A DNA stretch of 64,000 nucleotides from Microbacterium aerolatum (GCF_007988825.1 NZ_BJUW01000003.1:1-64000), one strand, 5' to 3'; positions 7,897-16,272 are shown, counted from the first letter of the stretch. Notes: generated by a model from the sequence alone, not told the origin. Program-made: numbers and translations.

Positions 7897-8703
7897 TCAG
7901 GTCTCGGTCGTGCTGAGGAAGGCCAGTGCAGCCTCCTTGAAGGCCCGCGAGCCCGGAGCGTTGAAGTGGTGGCGGCCGGGGATCTCGAAGAACCGCCCGT
8001 TCGGCGCGGCGCTCGAGAGCGTACGCGAGCCCTCGATGATGGCATCCTCGGATCCCGTCGCGAACAGGATCGGCCGCGTCGGGGCGTTCGCCGGGTCGGG
8101 ATCGACGGTGCGAGTGGTCCGCATGCCCTCGGCGAGGGCGAGCAGGGAGCGCAGGTCGTTGCCTGGCACCCGCTCGGTGAGCGCGATGTAGTTCTGCGTC
8201 GTCCGGTCGGTGACCGACGTGCCGTCCGCGACGTACGCGCGCACCTGGTCGAGGTCGAGTCTTTCGAGCGGGATGCCGTCGGGCACGCCGCCCAGCACAG
8301 CGCGCTCGATGCGCTGCGGAAGGTCGCGCACGACCTCCCAGCCCACCCGTGACCCGAGCGAATACCCGACGTAGAACGCCTCCTCGACGAGGTAGGTGTC
8401 CATCACGGTCTCGACATCGGCCACGAGCGTGCGGATCGCATAGGCGTCCGGCTCGTGCGGCTTGTCGCTGGCGCCGTGGCCGCGCTGGTCGAGCGCGAGC
8501 ACCCGGTAGCCGGCCCTGGTCAGCTCGCGCACCCAGCCGGTGAGCACCCAGTTGTCCCGGACGTTCGAGGCGAAGCCGTGCACGATGACGACCACCGGCG
8601 CATCGACATCGCCCCAGGTGTAGGTCGCCAGGCGCGTTCCGTCGGCGGCGTAGACGAGCTGCGGATCCGGCATCCGCGACAGTTCGGAGAGAGGTACGGC
8701 CAC
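7897..8703 (-). CDS. Alpha/beta hydrolase
   Basis: About 268 residues from a GTG at 8703; an ATG at 8673 ('MPDPQLVYAADG') is an alternative start and the choice is uncertain. The oxyanion segment 'VIVHGFASNVRDNW', the nucleophile elbow 'VGYSLGSR' (GxSxG) and the C-terminal His in 'IPGRHHFNAPG' define an alpha/beta-hydrolase. The acid is probably the Asp in 'ATGSEDAIIEG'. The fold covers esterases, lipases and C-C hydrolases, and the substrate cannot be read from the sequence. Confidence 0.82.
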   Translation of the reverse strand: MAVPLSELSRMPDPQLVYAADGTRLATYTWGDVDAPVVVIVHGFASNVRDNWVLTGWVRELTRAGYRVLALDQRGHGASDKPHEPDAYAIRTLVADVETVMDTYLVEEAFYVGYSLGSRVGWEVVRDLPQRIERAVLGGVPDGIPLERLDLDQVRAYVADGTSVTDRTTQNYIALTERVPGNDLRSLLALAEGMRTTRTVDPDPANAPTRPILFATGSEDAIIEGSRTLSSAAPNGRFFEIPGRHHFNAPGSRAFKEAALAFLSTTET

Positions 8704-8837
8704 CCCTCCATCATGGCCTCATGCGCGTGCGACGGCGGTTTCTTGGACCCGTTTCAGTAACATCATCCTTTCGGCTGATGCGGGGCTGCGCCGAAGACCG
8801 TACCTTGAGAGTGACGGAGGCGACCGGGGGGGTCAGA

Positions 8838-9230
8838 ATGTCAACGATAGGTGTGGTGCGCGACCTTGCAGAGGTCTTCCTGTGGATCGGACTGGCGGGA
8901 GCAGGACTCGCCATGCTGTGCGCGATCGCCGTGGTCGTGGCGCTCGCTCTCGGAGCCGCAGGTGTGACCGGGGGAGCGGTGGCGGTGTGGATCGGCGGAG
9001 CGATGCTCAGCCTGACGCCGGGCTTCTCCGGCCAGTGGATTCCCGCGCTCGTCGCGGCCGGCGCCCTCGTGGCGGCGCTCGTGCTCGGTGCGATCGCGCG
9101 CACGGTGGTCCGAAGGTTCGAAGCGCGTCCCAAGCCTGAACCGGTGGCAGTGACCGCGCCCACTGCGGCACCCTCCGCACCCCGGCGAATCGTCGGCGTG
9201 CGCACTGTCGCTTCCGAATCGATTCGATAG
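8838..9230 (+). CDS. Small two-to-three-TM membrane protein, unknown function
   Basis: 130 residues from the ATG at 8838; a GGGGGGG run 5-11 nt upstream supports this start over an in-frame ATG at 8721. Hydrophobic segments lie at about 13-40 ('FLWIGLAGAGLAMLCAIAVV' begins the first) and 65-88 ('ALVAAGALVAALVLGAIA'), followed by a basic, Pro/Ala-rich cytoplasmic tail. I recognise no family. It precedes the MATE gene in the same direction by 66 nt, so cotranscription is possible. Confidence 0.6.
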   Translation: MSTIGVVRDLAEVFLWIGLAGAGLAMLCAIAVVVALALGAAGVTGGAVAVWIGGAMLSLTPGFSGQWIPALVAAGALVAALVLGAIARTVVRRFEARPKPEPVAVTAPTAAPSAPRRIVGVRTVASESIR

Positions 9231-9296
9231 ACTGGGGCGCCCGCCGGTCGCCGGCGGCCGATCCCCCGATCTCCGTTCCGGAAGCTCTTTCTCCGT

Positions 9297-10769
9297 ATGG
9301 CCACCTCCCTCACCACTGGCCGCCCCTGGCGCGTCATCCTCGCATTCTCCGTGCCGCTGCTCATCGGCAACGTCGTGCAGCAGCTCTATCAGGTCGTCGA
9401 CACGATCGTCGTCGGGCGCGAACTCGGCGTGAACTCGCTCGCCGCTGTCGGCGCCACCGGAAGTCTGCTGTTCCTGCTGCTCGGCTTCGCGTGGGGCATG
9501 ACCAGCGGTTTCGCCATCCCGACCGCGCAGGCGTTCGGCGCGAAGGATGCCGCGGCGGTCCGCCGCTCGGTCGCCACCGGCACGCTGCTCTCGGCGGTCG
9601 CCAGCATCCTCATCACCATCGGCGGTCCGCTGCTGGCAGAGCCCGTCCTCGTGCTGATGCGCACGCCCCCCGAGCTGCTCGCCGAGGCGACCTTGTTCAC
9701 GCAGATCAGCTTCCTCGGCGGCGGCGCGACCATGTTCTTCAACTACCTGTCCGCCATCATCCGCGCGATCGGCGACTCGAAGACGCCGCTGATCTTCCTC
9801 ACGATCGCCTGCGCGCTGAACGTCGTGCTCGTCATCGTCCTGGTCGGGCCGGTCGGCTGGGGCGTCGCCGGAGCGGCGCTCGCGACCGTGGTCGCGCAGG
9901 CGGTCTCGGTGCTGCTGTGCCTCGAGTTCGTCAGGCGCCGGATGCCGGTGCTGCACGTGCGGCGCGCGGACTGGAAGATCACCAGGAACGACATCGCCGA
10001 CCATCTGCGGCTCGGACTGCCGATGGGCTTCCAGGCGTCCATCATCGCGATCGGAACGCTCGTCGTGCAGGTGGCGCTCAACGTCCTCGGTGCCGAAGCC
10101 GTCGCGGCGTACACGACCGCGTCGCGCGTGGACAGCCTCGCCACGGCGCTGCTCGCATCCCTGGGCCTCGCCGTGTCGATGTACGTGGCGCAGAACTTCG
10201 GCGGCCGGCGCCCTGACCGCATCCGCACCGGCGTGAAGCAGGCGACCGTGATGGCGATCATCGCCTCGCTCGTGCTCGGCGTCGTGCTCATCGCGTTCGG
10301 CACACACCTGGTGCGGCTGTTCGTGGGCGAAGGGTCGGACGAGGTCGTCGAGCTCGCCCACCTGATGCTCATCATCAACGGCTCGACCTACGCGCTGCTG
10401 GGCGTGCTGTTCGTGCTGCGCGGTGCGCTGCAGGGTCTCGGACAGGCGATGATCCCGACCATCACCGGTGTGGTCGAGCTGTTCATGCGCGTCGGCGCCG
10501 CAGTGGTGCTGGGCGCTCTGCTGGGCTTCGGGGGCGTCGCGATGAGCAACCCGCTCGCCTGGGTCGGCGCAGTCGTGATCCTGATCCCGGCCTACGTGCG
10601 CGCGCACCGGGCGCTGGCGAAGATGCCGGTCGATCCGCTCGAGCCGACGCTGACCACCCCGATCGCCATCGTCGGACCGGACAACAGCTCGCTCAACGTG
10701 GATGTCGTGGTCACGCAGGCCGTTCCCGTGGTCGTCGAGCGGCGCTGGAAGAAGCTCCTCCGTCGCTGA
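9297..10769 (+). CDS. MATE family efflux transporter
   Basis: 490 residues with about 12 membrane segments in two repeats. The N-terminus 'VPLLIGNVVQQLYQVVDTIV' and 'VGATGSLLFLLLGFAWGMTS' are MATE signatures, and the second half repeats the pattern at 'GLPMGFQASIIAIGTLVVQV'. MATE proteins export cationic drugs or metabolites using Na+ or H+ gradients. The last ~50 residues are a charged cytoplasmic tail ending 'VVERRWKKLLRR'. It resembles the DinF/NorM-related group common in Gram-positives; the substrate is unknown. Confidence 0.9.
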   Translation: MATSLTTGRPWRVILAFSVPLLIGNVVQQLYQVVDTIVVGRELGVNSLAAVGATGSLLFLLLGFAWGMTSGFAIPTAQAFGAKDAAAVRRSVATGTLLSAVASILITIGGPLLAEPVLVLMRTPPELLAEATLFTQISFLGGGATMFFNYLSAIIRAIGDSKTPLIFLTIACALNVVLVIVLVGPVGWGVAGAALATVVAQAVSVLLCLEFVRRRMPVLHVRRADWKITRNDIADHLRLGLPMGFQASIIAIGTLVVQVALNVLGAEAVAAYTTASRVDSLATALLASLGLAVSMYVAQNFGGRRPDRIRTGVKQATVMAIIASLVLGVVLIAFGTHLVRLFVGEGSDEVVELAHLMLIINGSTYALLGVLFVLRGALQGLGQAMIPTITGVVELFMRVGAAVVLGALLGFGGVAMSNPLAWVGAVVILIPAYVRAHRALAKMPVDPLEPTLTTPIAIVGPDNSSLNVDVVVTQAVPVVVERRWKKLLRR

Positions 10770-10779
10770 GAGGGCGCCG

Positions 10780-11244
10780 CTACCCGAGCACGCCGCGGCC
10801 GTCGCGTAACTCGAAGACCAGCTGCGTCTCGGTGCCGCGGACGACCGGATGCACCGTGATGTGCTCGAGCACGATGTCGCGGAGCGCGGTGGCATCCTGC
10901 ACGGCGACGTGCACGAGGAAGTCGTCGACGCCGGCGACGTGGAACACCCGCAGAACCCGAGGCGTCGCGACGAGTGCGTCGAACAGCGCGTTGACCTTCT
11001 CGCCGGTGTGGTTGGCCAGGCGTACCTTGATGATCGCCTCGAGCGGATAGCCGAGCGCGGCGTCGTCGAGCCGGATGCGCGTGCCGCGGATGATGCGGCG
11101 ATCGCGAAGGCTGCGCACCCGGTGCGCACAGGTGGACTCGGCGAGCCCGAGCTGCTGCGCGAGAGCCTTGTTGGTCAGGTCGGCGCGCGCTTCGAGCGCG
11201 GCGAGGATCTCGAGGTCGATCTCGTCGAGTTGCGGTTTCGTCAA
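10780..11244 (-). CDS. Lrp/AsnC family transcriptional regulator
   Basis: 154 residues from a TTG at 11244, chosen because GGAGGAG lies 6 nt upstream and the protein then begins at the HTH; upstream in-frame sequence lies in the facing promoter and gene. The HTH 'ALAQQLGLAESTCAHRVRSL' (about 20-45) is the Lrp type, and the C-terminal RAM ligand-binding domain runs from about 65 to the end ('VFHVAGVDDFLVHVAVQD'). Lrp proteins sense amino acids. It is divergent from a PLP trans-sulfuration enzyme, an arrangement like mdeR-mdeA of pseudomonads, so a sulfur amino acid ligand is a reasonable guess. Confidence 0.88.
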   Translation of the reverse strand: MTKPQLDEIDLEILAALEARADLTNKALAQQLGLAESTCAHRVRSLRDRRIIRGTRIRLDDAALGYPLEAIIKVRLANHTGEKVNALFDALVATPRVLRVFHVAGVDDFLVHVAVQDATALRDIVLEHITVHPVVRGTETQLVFELRDGRGVLG

Positions 11245-11277
11245 TCTCGTCTCCTCCGTGGCGTCGCTGCCTGCTGA

Positions 11278-11290
11278 AGAATGCCATTCT
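11278..11290. promoter_or_regulatory. Candidate Lrp operator palindrome
   Basis: AGAATGCCATTCT is a perfect 13-bp palindrome in the 112-bp divergent region between the Lrp-type gene (11244, leftward) and the trans-sulfuration gene (11357, rightward). Lrp-family proteins commonly bind such AT-flanked dyads in divergent promoters. The assignment is by position only. Confidence 0.45.
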
Positions 11291-11356
11291 GGCCGATTTC
11301 GTGGCGGATGCTGTCGAATTGCCCCATCCGGATTGCGGTTCCGGCAACGTGGAAGC

Positions 11357-12568
11357 ATGAGTCTGCATCCCGACACCGTTGCCGTGCACAGCGGGCGCGA
11401 TGACCTCGCCGCCCTCGGCGTGCACGCCCTGCCGATCGATCTGTCCACCACGAACCCGTTGCCCGACGTCGAGCGCGGCGGCGACTCCTATGAGGCGATG
11501 GCCGGCGGCGGCCGCCCGATCGATGACGGCAGTCTGGTGTACGCCCGCCTGTGGAATCCGACCGTCGCGCGGTTCGAGGATGCGCTTGCCGAGATGGAGC
11601 ACGCCGAGGCATCCGTCGCCTTCTCCTCGGGCATGGCGGCGATGACCGCGGCGATCCTCGCGATGACCTCCGCGACGGGCAGGCGGCACGTCGTGGCCGT
11701 CCGGCCGCTGTACGGCGGCACCGACCATCTGCTCGGCACTGGCCTGCTCGGCACCGAGGCGACCTACTGCCATCCGTCGGAGGTGGGTGCCAGCATCCGC
11801 CCCGACACCGGACTCGTCATCGTCGAGACGCCCGCGAACCCCACGCTCGACCTCGTCGACATCGCGGCCGTCGTCGCGGCAGCCGGCGACGTCCCCGTGG
11901 TCGTGGACAACACCTTCGTGACGCCGATCCTGCAGAACCCGCTCGACCACGGGGCGGCGATGTCGCTGCACAGCGCGACGAAGTATCTCGGCGGCCACGG
12001 CGACGTGATCGCCGGCGTCGTCGCGTGCAGCGAGGAGATCGCCGAGGCGCTGCGCCGGGTTCGCGCGGTGACCGGTGGCCTGCTGCATCCGCTCGGTGCC
12101 TACCTTCTCCACCGAGGCCTCACCACACTGCCGGTGCGCATGCGCCAGCAGCAGGAGAACGCGCGGCAGATCGTGCAATGGCTGATCGATCAGCCCGAGG
12201 TCGACGAGGTGTTCTTCCCTGGGCTCACCGGCGACCCGCAGGGCATCCTCGATCGCCAGATGCGAGGCACGGGAGCCATGATCGCGATGCGCATGCGCGG
12301 GGGATACGCCGCCGCGAGCGCCGTGGCCTCCGCCGTGCAGCTGTTCACGCACGCCGTGTCGCTGGGCGGGGTGGACTCGCTCATCCAGCATCCCGCAGCG
12401 CTCACCCATCGTCCCGTTCCCGCCGACGCGCGTCCGGATGCCGACGTCCTGCGCCTGTCGATCGGCCTCGAGAACGCGGGTGACCTCATCGCCGATCTGT
12501 CGCATGCTTTCGCGCGGTTGTCCACCCCTGTCTCTCCCTTCGGGCAGAAGGTAGCGTCGCACCTGTAG
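11357..12568 (+). CDS. Cys/Met-metabolism PLP enzyme (cystathionine gamma-lyase / methionine gamma-lyase type)
   Basis: 403 residues from the ATG at 11357. The PLP-binding lysine is in 'HSATKYLGGHGDV'. 'YARLWNPTVARFEDALAEME', 'FSSGMAAMTAAILAM' and 'VVDNTFVTPILQNPLDHGA' are family signatures, and the C-terminal 'VSLGGVDSLIQHPAALTH' closes the active site. Members catalyse gamma- or beta-elimination/replacement on homocysteine, cystathionine, cysteine or methionine. Divergence from an Lrp-type regulator favours a degradative role (for example methionine gamma-lyase) over biosynthesis, but the substrate-defining Cys of classical MGL was not located. An alcohol dehydrogenase gene follows by 49 nt. 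Confidence 0.85.
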   Translation: MSLHPDTVAVHSGRDDLAALGVHALPIDLSTTNPLPDVERGGDSYEAMAGGGRPIDDGSLVYARLWNPTVARFEDALAEMEHAEASVAFSSGMAAMTAAILAMTSATGRRHVVAVRPLYGGTDHLLGTGLLGTEATYCHPSEVGASIRPDTGLVIVETPANPTLDLVDIAAVVAAAGDVPVVVDNTFVTPILQNPLDHGAAMSLHSATKYLGGHGDVIAGVVACSEEIAEALRRVRAVTGGLLHPLGAYLLHRGLTTLPVRMRQQQENARQIVQWLIDQPEVDEVFFPGLTGDPQGILDRQMRGTGAMIAMRMRGGYAAASAVASAVQLFTHAVSLGGVDSLIQHPAALTHRPVPADARPDADVLRLSIGLENAGDLIADLSHAFARLSTPVSPFGQKVASHL

Positions 12569-12617
12569 GCCGACATCCCGCCGTCGAGCGGAGATACGCA
12601 ACCGAGCAGGAGGCATC

Positions 12618-13673
12618 ATGCGTGCAGTCGTTTTCGAGAAGTGGAAGACCCCGCCGACCGTCAGCGAGGTCGACAAGCCCACACCCGGTCCCGGCGAGGT
12701 TCTTCTGAAGGTCGCCGGTGCAGGCGCCTGCCACTCCGACGTCGCGGTCTATCAGGACTACGACGAGAGCATGGGCATGACGCAGCTCGAGCCGTCGTAC
12801 ATCCTGGGTCACGAGACATCCGGGTGGATCGAGGAGCTCGGCGAGGGCGTCACCGGACTGGCCAAGGGCGATGCGTTCCTGGTCTACGGTCCGATCGGCT
12901 GCGGGCACTGCGCTCCGTGCTCCCGCGGCCAGGACACCTACTGCGAGAACGTCGCGGACATGCCGTACATGGCGTCGGGCCTCGGCCGCGACGGCGGCAT
13001 GGCCGAGTACATGACGGTTCCGGCGCGCAATCTCGTGCCGCTGGGCGACGCGGACCCGTACGCGGCGGCACCGCTGGCGGATGCCGGCCTCACCCCGTAT
13101 CACGCCATCAAACTGTCGCTGCCGAAGCTGGCAGGCGGAGGGAAGACGGCCCTCGTGATCGGGCTGGGCGGACTCGGGCTCGTCGCCGTGCAGATCCTCA
13201 AGGCGATCACGGGAGCCACGGTCATCGCGACCGACATGAAGCCGGAGGCCATGGCGCGCGCCGAGGAGTTCGGCGCGGTCACCGTTCCCGGCGGTGAGGG
13301 GCAGGCCGACCGCATCCGCGAACTCACCGGCGGCAAGGGCGTGACGGCGGTCTTCGATTTCGTCGGCGTCGCGCCGACCATCGCGCTCGCCGCATCCGTC
13401 GTCGCGCGCCAGGGCCGGCTGACCGTCGTGGGCATCGCGGGCGGCGAGTTCGCCTGGAACTTCTTCAAGGTGCCGTACGAGGTGGACTTCACCAGCACCT
13501 ACTGGGGCACGATCGAGGAGCTTCATGAGGTCGCCGCGCTCTACCGTGCGGGACAGATCTCGCCGGATGTCGAGTACTACGAGATGGATGACGCCCTCGA
13601 GGCCTATCGCAAGCTCGAGGCCGGTGAGCTCTCAGGCCGAGCCGTGGTGACCCCGAACGGCCGCGCCGCCTGA
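12618..13673 (+). CDS. Zinc-dependent alcohol dehydrogenase
   Basis: 351 residues of the medium-chain dehydrogenase family. The catalytic zinc site is in 'GACHSDVAVY' and 'LGHETSGW', and the structural-zinc cysteines in 'CGHCAPCSRGQDTYC'. The Rossmann motif '[17 protein letters not shown]' is followed by 'IATDMKPEAMARAEEFGAVT', whose Asp favours NAD+. It resembles AdhA-like ethanol or secondary-alcohol dehydrogenases of actinobacteria. The ATG at 12618 follows GCAGGAGG with 5 nt spacing. Its last 42 bp overlap the convergent metal-transporter permease gene. Confidence 0.88.
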   Translation: MRAVVFEKWKTPPTVSEVDKPTPGPGEVLLKVAGAGACHSDVAVYQDYDESMGMTQLEPSYILGHETSGWIEELGEGVTGLAKGDAFLVYGPIGCGHCAPCSRGQDTYCENVADMPYMASGLGRDGGMAEYMTVPARNLVPLGDADPYAAAPLADAGLTPYHAIKLSLPKLAGGGKTALVIGLGGLGLVAVQILKAITGATVIATDMKPEAMARAEEFGAVTVPGGEGQADRIRELTGGKGVTAVFDFVGVAPTIALAASVVARQGRLTVVGIAGGEFAWNFFKVPYEVDFTSTYWGTIEELHEVAALYRAGQISPDVEYYEMDDALEAYRKLEAGELSGRAVVTPNGRAA

Positions 13674-14525
13674 CCTGAGCGCATTCCGCTGGCGCAAGCG
13701 CCTGCCGATCACGCCCTGACGCGGTGAGAACAGATACACGAGGGCGAACACGCATCCCTGCACGACGACCACGAGCCCGCCGGATGCCGCGTCGATCCAG
13801 TAGCTGAGATAGATGCCGACGACGCTGCACGCCGCCGAGAGGACGGGTGCGATCACCAGCATCCGCCCGAACCGGTCGGTCAGCAGGTACGCCGTGGCGC
13901 CGGGGATGATCAGCATCGCCACCACCAGGACGACGCCGACCACCTGCAGCGCGACGACGGCGGTGAGCGCCAGCACGCCCAGCAGCAGTGCGCCGAGCAT
14001 CCGCGGTGAGAGTCCGATCGCGAAGGCGTGGGTCGGGTCGAACGCGTAGAGGGTGAGGTCGCGGCGTTTGACGACGAGCACGGTGAACGCGACGGCGGCG
14101 AGGATCGCGATCTGCAGCAGATCGGCATCCGAGACGCCGAGGATGTTGCCGAAGATGATGTGGTTCAGGTCGGTCTGGCTGGGGGTCATCGAGATCATCA
14201 CGAGTCCCAGCGCGAACAGGGTGCTGAACACGATGCCGATCGCGGCATCCTCCTTGACCCGGCTCGTGCCGCGGATGAGACCGATCAGTGCCACCGCGAG
14301 CAGCCCGAACACCAGGGCGCCGATCGCGAACGGAGCCCCGAGCACGTAGGCGATCACGACGCCGGGCAGGACGGCGTGCGAGACGGCATCCCCCATCAGC
14401 GACCACCCGACCAGCACCAGCCAGCACGACAACAGCGCGCACACGACCGCGGCGATCACGGTCGTCACCAGAGCGCGCACCATGAAGTCGTACTGCAGGG
14501 GCTCTGCGATCCAGTCCCAGATCAT
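13632..14525 (-). CDS. Metal ABC transporter permease (ABC-3 family, Mn/Fe type)
   Basis: 297 residues with about 8 membrane segments of the ABC-3 (ZnuB/MntB/SitD) family. 'SLMGDAVSHAVLPGVVIAYV' is the signature region, and 'AIGIVFSTLFALGLVMIS' and 'GVVLVVAMLIIPGATAYLLT' are conserved helices. It forms the channel for the ATPase and binding protein encoded just upstream; its ATG overlaps the ATPase stop by 4 nt. The C-terminal extension beyond 'YLFSPRQG' is basic and overlaps the 3' end of the convergent dehydrogenase gene. The operator type suggests Mn or Fe rather than Zn, for which a separate znu operon is present. Confidence 0.9.
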   Translation of the reverse strand: MIWDWIAEPLQYDFMVRALVTTVIAAVVCALLSCWLVLVGWSLMGDAVSHAVLPGVVIAYVLGAPFAIGALVFGLLAVALIGLIRGTSRVKEDAAIGIVFSTLFALGLVMISMTPSQTDLNHIIFGNILGVSDADLLQIAILAAVAFTVLVVKRRDLTLYAFDPTHAFAIGLSPRMLGALLLGVLALTAVVALQVVGVVLVVAMLIIPGATAYLLTDRFGRMLVIAPVLSAACSVVGIYLSYWIDAASGGLVVVVQGCVFALVYLFSPRQGVIGRRLRQRNALRSGGAAVRGHHGSA

Positions 14526-15262
14526 GACGGTCCCCCCTGGTCGCCGCTCGGGTCGAGACCGAACGCCCGCGACAGGTTAGCCGGCTCCAGCGCTGCATCG
14601 ACCGAACCGTGGAACAGCACCCGACGCAGCAGCAGCACGGCCTCGTCGGCGAGCGAGGGCAGCGCGTGCAGGTCGTGCGTCGACACCAGCACGGTGCTTC
14701 CGGCTGCCGCGAGCTCGCGCAGCAGACGGACGATGGTGGCCTCGCTGCGCTTGTCGACGCCCGCGAACGGTTCGTCCAGCAGCAGGATGCCGGCGCCCTG
14801 CGCGATGCCGCGGGCGACGAAGGCGCGCTTGCGCTGGCCGCCGGACAGCTGCCCGATCTGCCGGTCGGCGAGGTCGGTGAGCTCGACCCGCTCCAGCGCC
14901 TCGGCGACGGCATCGCGATCCGCCGGTCGCGCTCGCCGCAGGAATCCCTGACGCCCGTACCTGCCCATCATCACGACGTCGCGCACCGAGACGGGGAACG
15001 CCCAGTCGACGTCCTCGCTCTGGGGCACGTACCCGACGCGGCCGCGCCGGCGGGCGGATGCCGGGTCGCCGCCGTCGATCGTCACGGTGCCGGATGCCGG
15101 ATGCACCAGCCCCAGGATCGTCTTGAAGAGCGTCGATTTGCCGGAGCCGTTCATGCCGATCAGTCCGGTCACGCGCCCCGATTCGACCGTCAGGGACACA
15201 TCGTCGAGGGCGAGCACATCGCCGTAACGGACCGTCGCGCCGGCGACCTCGATGCTGCTCAC
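14522..15262 (-). CDS. Metal ABC transporter ATP-binding protein
   Basis: 246 residues. Walker A is 'GMNGSGKST', the Q-loop lies in 'GYVPQSEDVDWAFP', the ABC signature is 'LSGGQRKRAFVA', Walker B is 'ILLLDEPFAGVD' and the H-switch is in 'VSTHDLHALP'. The 'PQSEDVDWAFPVSVRDVVMM' stretch is typical of manganese/iron importers of the MntB/SitB/TroB group. It overlaps the binding-protein gene (4 nt) and the permease gene (4 nt), so the three form a tight operon. It energises import at the inner face of the membrane. Confidence 0.92.
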   Translation of the reverse strand: MSSIEVAGATVRYGDVLALDDVSLTVESGRVTGLIGMNGSGKSTLFKTILGLVHPASGTVTIDGGDPASARRRGRVGYVPQSEDVDWAFPVSVRDVVMMGRYGRQGFLRRARPADRDAVAEALERVELTDLADRQIGQLSGGQRKRAFVARGIAQGAGILLLDEPFAGVDKRSEATIVRLLRELAAAGSTVLVSTHDLHALPSLADEAVLLLRRVLFHGSVDAALEPANLSRAFGLDPSGDQGGPS

Positions 15263-16188
15263 GATCCGCTCCCCGAACCGCCTCGGCTCGTGAGACCGGC
15301 GACGATCGTGTCGGCGTCGTGGCGCAGAAGGTCCAGATACGTCGGCACCGGACCGTCGGTCATGGAGAGGGAATCGACGTACAGGATGCCGCCGAAGTCC
15401 GCGCCGGTGGCCTCGACCACCTGCTGCATCGCGCGATCCGAGACGGTCGACTCGCAGAAGACCGCCGGCACGTCGTTCTCCTCGACGAACTCGATCGTGG
15501 CTGCGATCTGCCGTGGAGTCGCCTGCTGCTCGGCGTTGACCGGCCAGATGTACGCCTCGGTCAATTCGGCATCCCTCGCGAGGTAGGAGAAGGCGCCCTC
15601 GCAGGTGACCAGCGCGCGCTGCGCCTTCGGCAGTTCGGAGAGCTCCGCGACCAGATCGTCGTGCACCCGCTGCAGCTCGCCCTTGTACGCCTCCGCGTTG
15701 GCGGCGTAGTCGTCGGCGTTCCGCGGGTCGAGATCGGCGAAGGCGGCGGCCATGTTGTCGGCGTAGATCTGCACGTTCAGGGGGCTCATCCAGGCATGCG
15801 GATTGGGCTTGCCGGCGTAGGCGTCCGCCGTGATGTCCATCACCTCGATGCCGTCCGAGACGACCACGTGCGACACGTGCACCGAATCCATGAACTGCGC
15901 GAACCAGGCCTCGAGGTTCAGCCCGTTGTCGAGGATCAGCTCGGCCTCTGCGGCTTGACGCACATCTCCGGGGGTCGGCTCATAGCCGTGGATCTCGGCG
16001 CCGGGCTTGGTGATCGACTCCACGCGCAGATGGTCGCCGGCGATGTTCTGTGCGATGTCGGCGAGCACGGTGAAGGTCGTCAGCACGACGGGGCGTTCGT
16101 CGCGCGGAGCATCCTGAGTCGAGCATCCCGTGAGCGCGGCGGTGCCCAGAAGCGCGAGCGCGGCCAAGCGACGGACAGATTTAGGCAC
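15259..16188 (-). CDS. Metal ABC transporter substrate-binding lipoprotein (Mn/Fe type)
   Basis: 309 residues from a GTG at 16188. The lipobox 'ALTGC' near residue 22 marks a lipoprotein. Cluster A-I metal-binding features are visible: 'GAEIHGYEPTPGDV' (His), 'NPHAWMSPLNVQIYADNM' (His), an acidic residue in 'CEGAFSYLARD', and 'LYVDSLSM' (Asp). The set His-His-Glu-Asp is that of PsaA/MntC Mn/Fe receptors, and the long His-rich loop of zinc receptors is absent. Promoter and start codon appear fused (leaderless), with DtxR-like boxes covering them. Confidence 0.9.
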   Translation of the reverse strand: MPKSVRRLAALALLGTAALTGCSTQDAPRDERPVVLTTFTVLADIAQNIAGDHLRVESITKPGAEIHGYEPTPGDVRQAAEAELILDNGLNLEAWFAQFMDSVHVSHVVVSDGIEVMDITADAYAGKPNPHAWMSPLNVQIYADNMAAAFADLDPRNADDYAANAEAYKGELQRVHDDLVAELSELPKAQRALVTCEGAFSYLARDAELTEAYIWPVNAEQQATPRQIAATIEFVEENDVPAVFCESTVSDRAMQQVVEATGADFGGILYVDSLSMTDGPVPTYLDLLRHDADTIVAGLTSRGGSGSGS

Positions 16189-16223
16189 ACCGAAAATCTA
16201 TCTTTTAGGCGTGACGAAAACAA
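16180..16223 (-). promoter_or_regulatory. Leaderless promoter of the metal-importer operon with two DtxR/MntR-like boxes
   Basis: Minus-strand -35 TTGTTT (16223-16218), 17-nt spacer, -10 TAGATT (16200-16195), then 6 nt to the GTG at 16188. Two copies of TTTAGGCNNNNCGAAAA (plus-strand 16180-16196 and 16204-16220, 24 bp apart) cover the start codon/-10 edge and the spacer/-35 edge. Each is an imperfect palindrome of the type bound by DtxR-family metalloregulators. Metal-dependent repression is inferred. Confidence 0.65.
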
Positions 16224-16249
16224 CTGTCGTCCACGTTGTCGGCCGTGCA

Positions 16250-16272
16250 CCTGTTGACATGTCGTCAACAGG
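16250..16272. promoter_or_regulatory. Perfect 9-bp-arm palindrome, candidate operator
   Basis: CCTGTTGAC (16250-16258), a 5-nt centre ATGTC, then GTCAACAGG (16264-16272). It lies between the metal-importer promoter and the heptad-repeat membrane protein gene. The shape suits a TetR-type dimer site; no regulator gene is adjacent. It contains TTGACA, a possible -35, but no convincing -10 follows at 17 nt. Confidence 0.5.

Noticed and set aside
8841-11129. 762-codon open frame on the minus strand across the MATE gene
   Set aside because: Arg/His/Asp-rich low-information translation opposite a clear MATE transporter; a typical high-GC antisense frame.
10592-12682. 696-codon open frame on the minus strand across the trans-sulfuration gene
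   Set aside because: It runs through two verified genes and a promoter region and shows no domain; shadow frame.
13632-13673. 42-bp convergent overlap of dehydrogenase and permease genes as a sign of frameshift
   Set aside because: Both C-termini are plausible and the frames are intact; the permease simply has a slightly extended basic tail.
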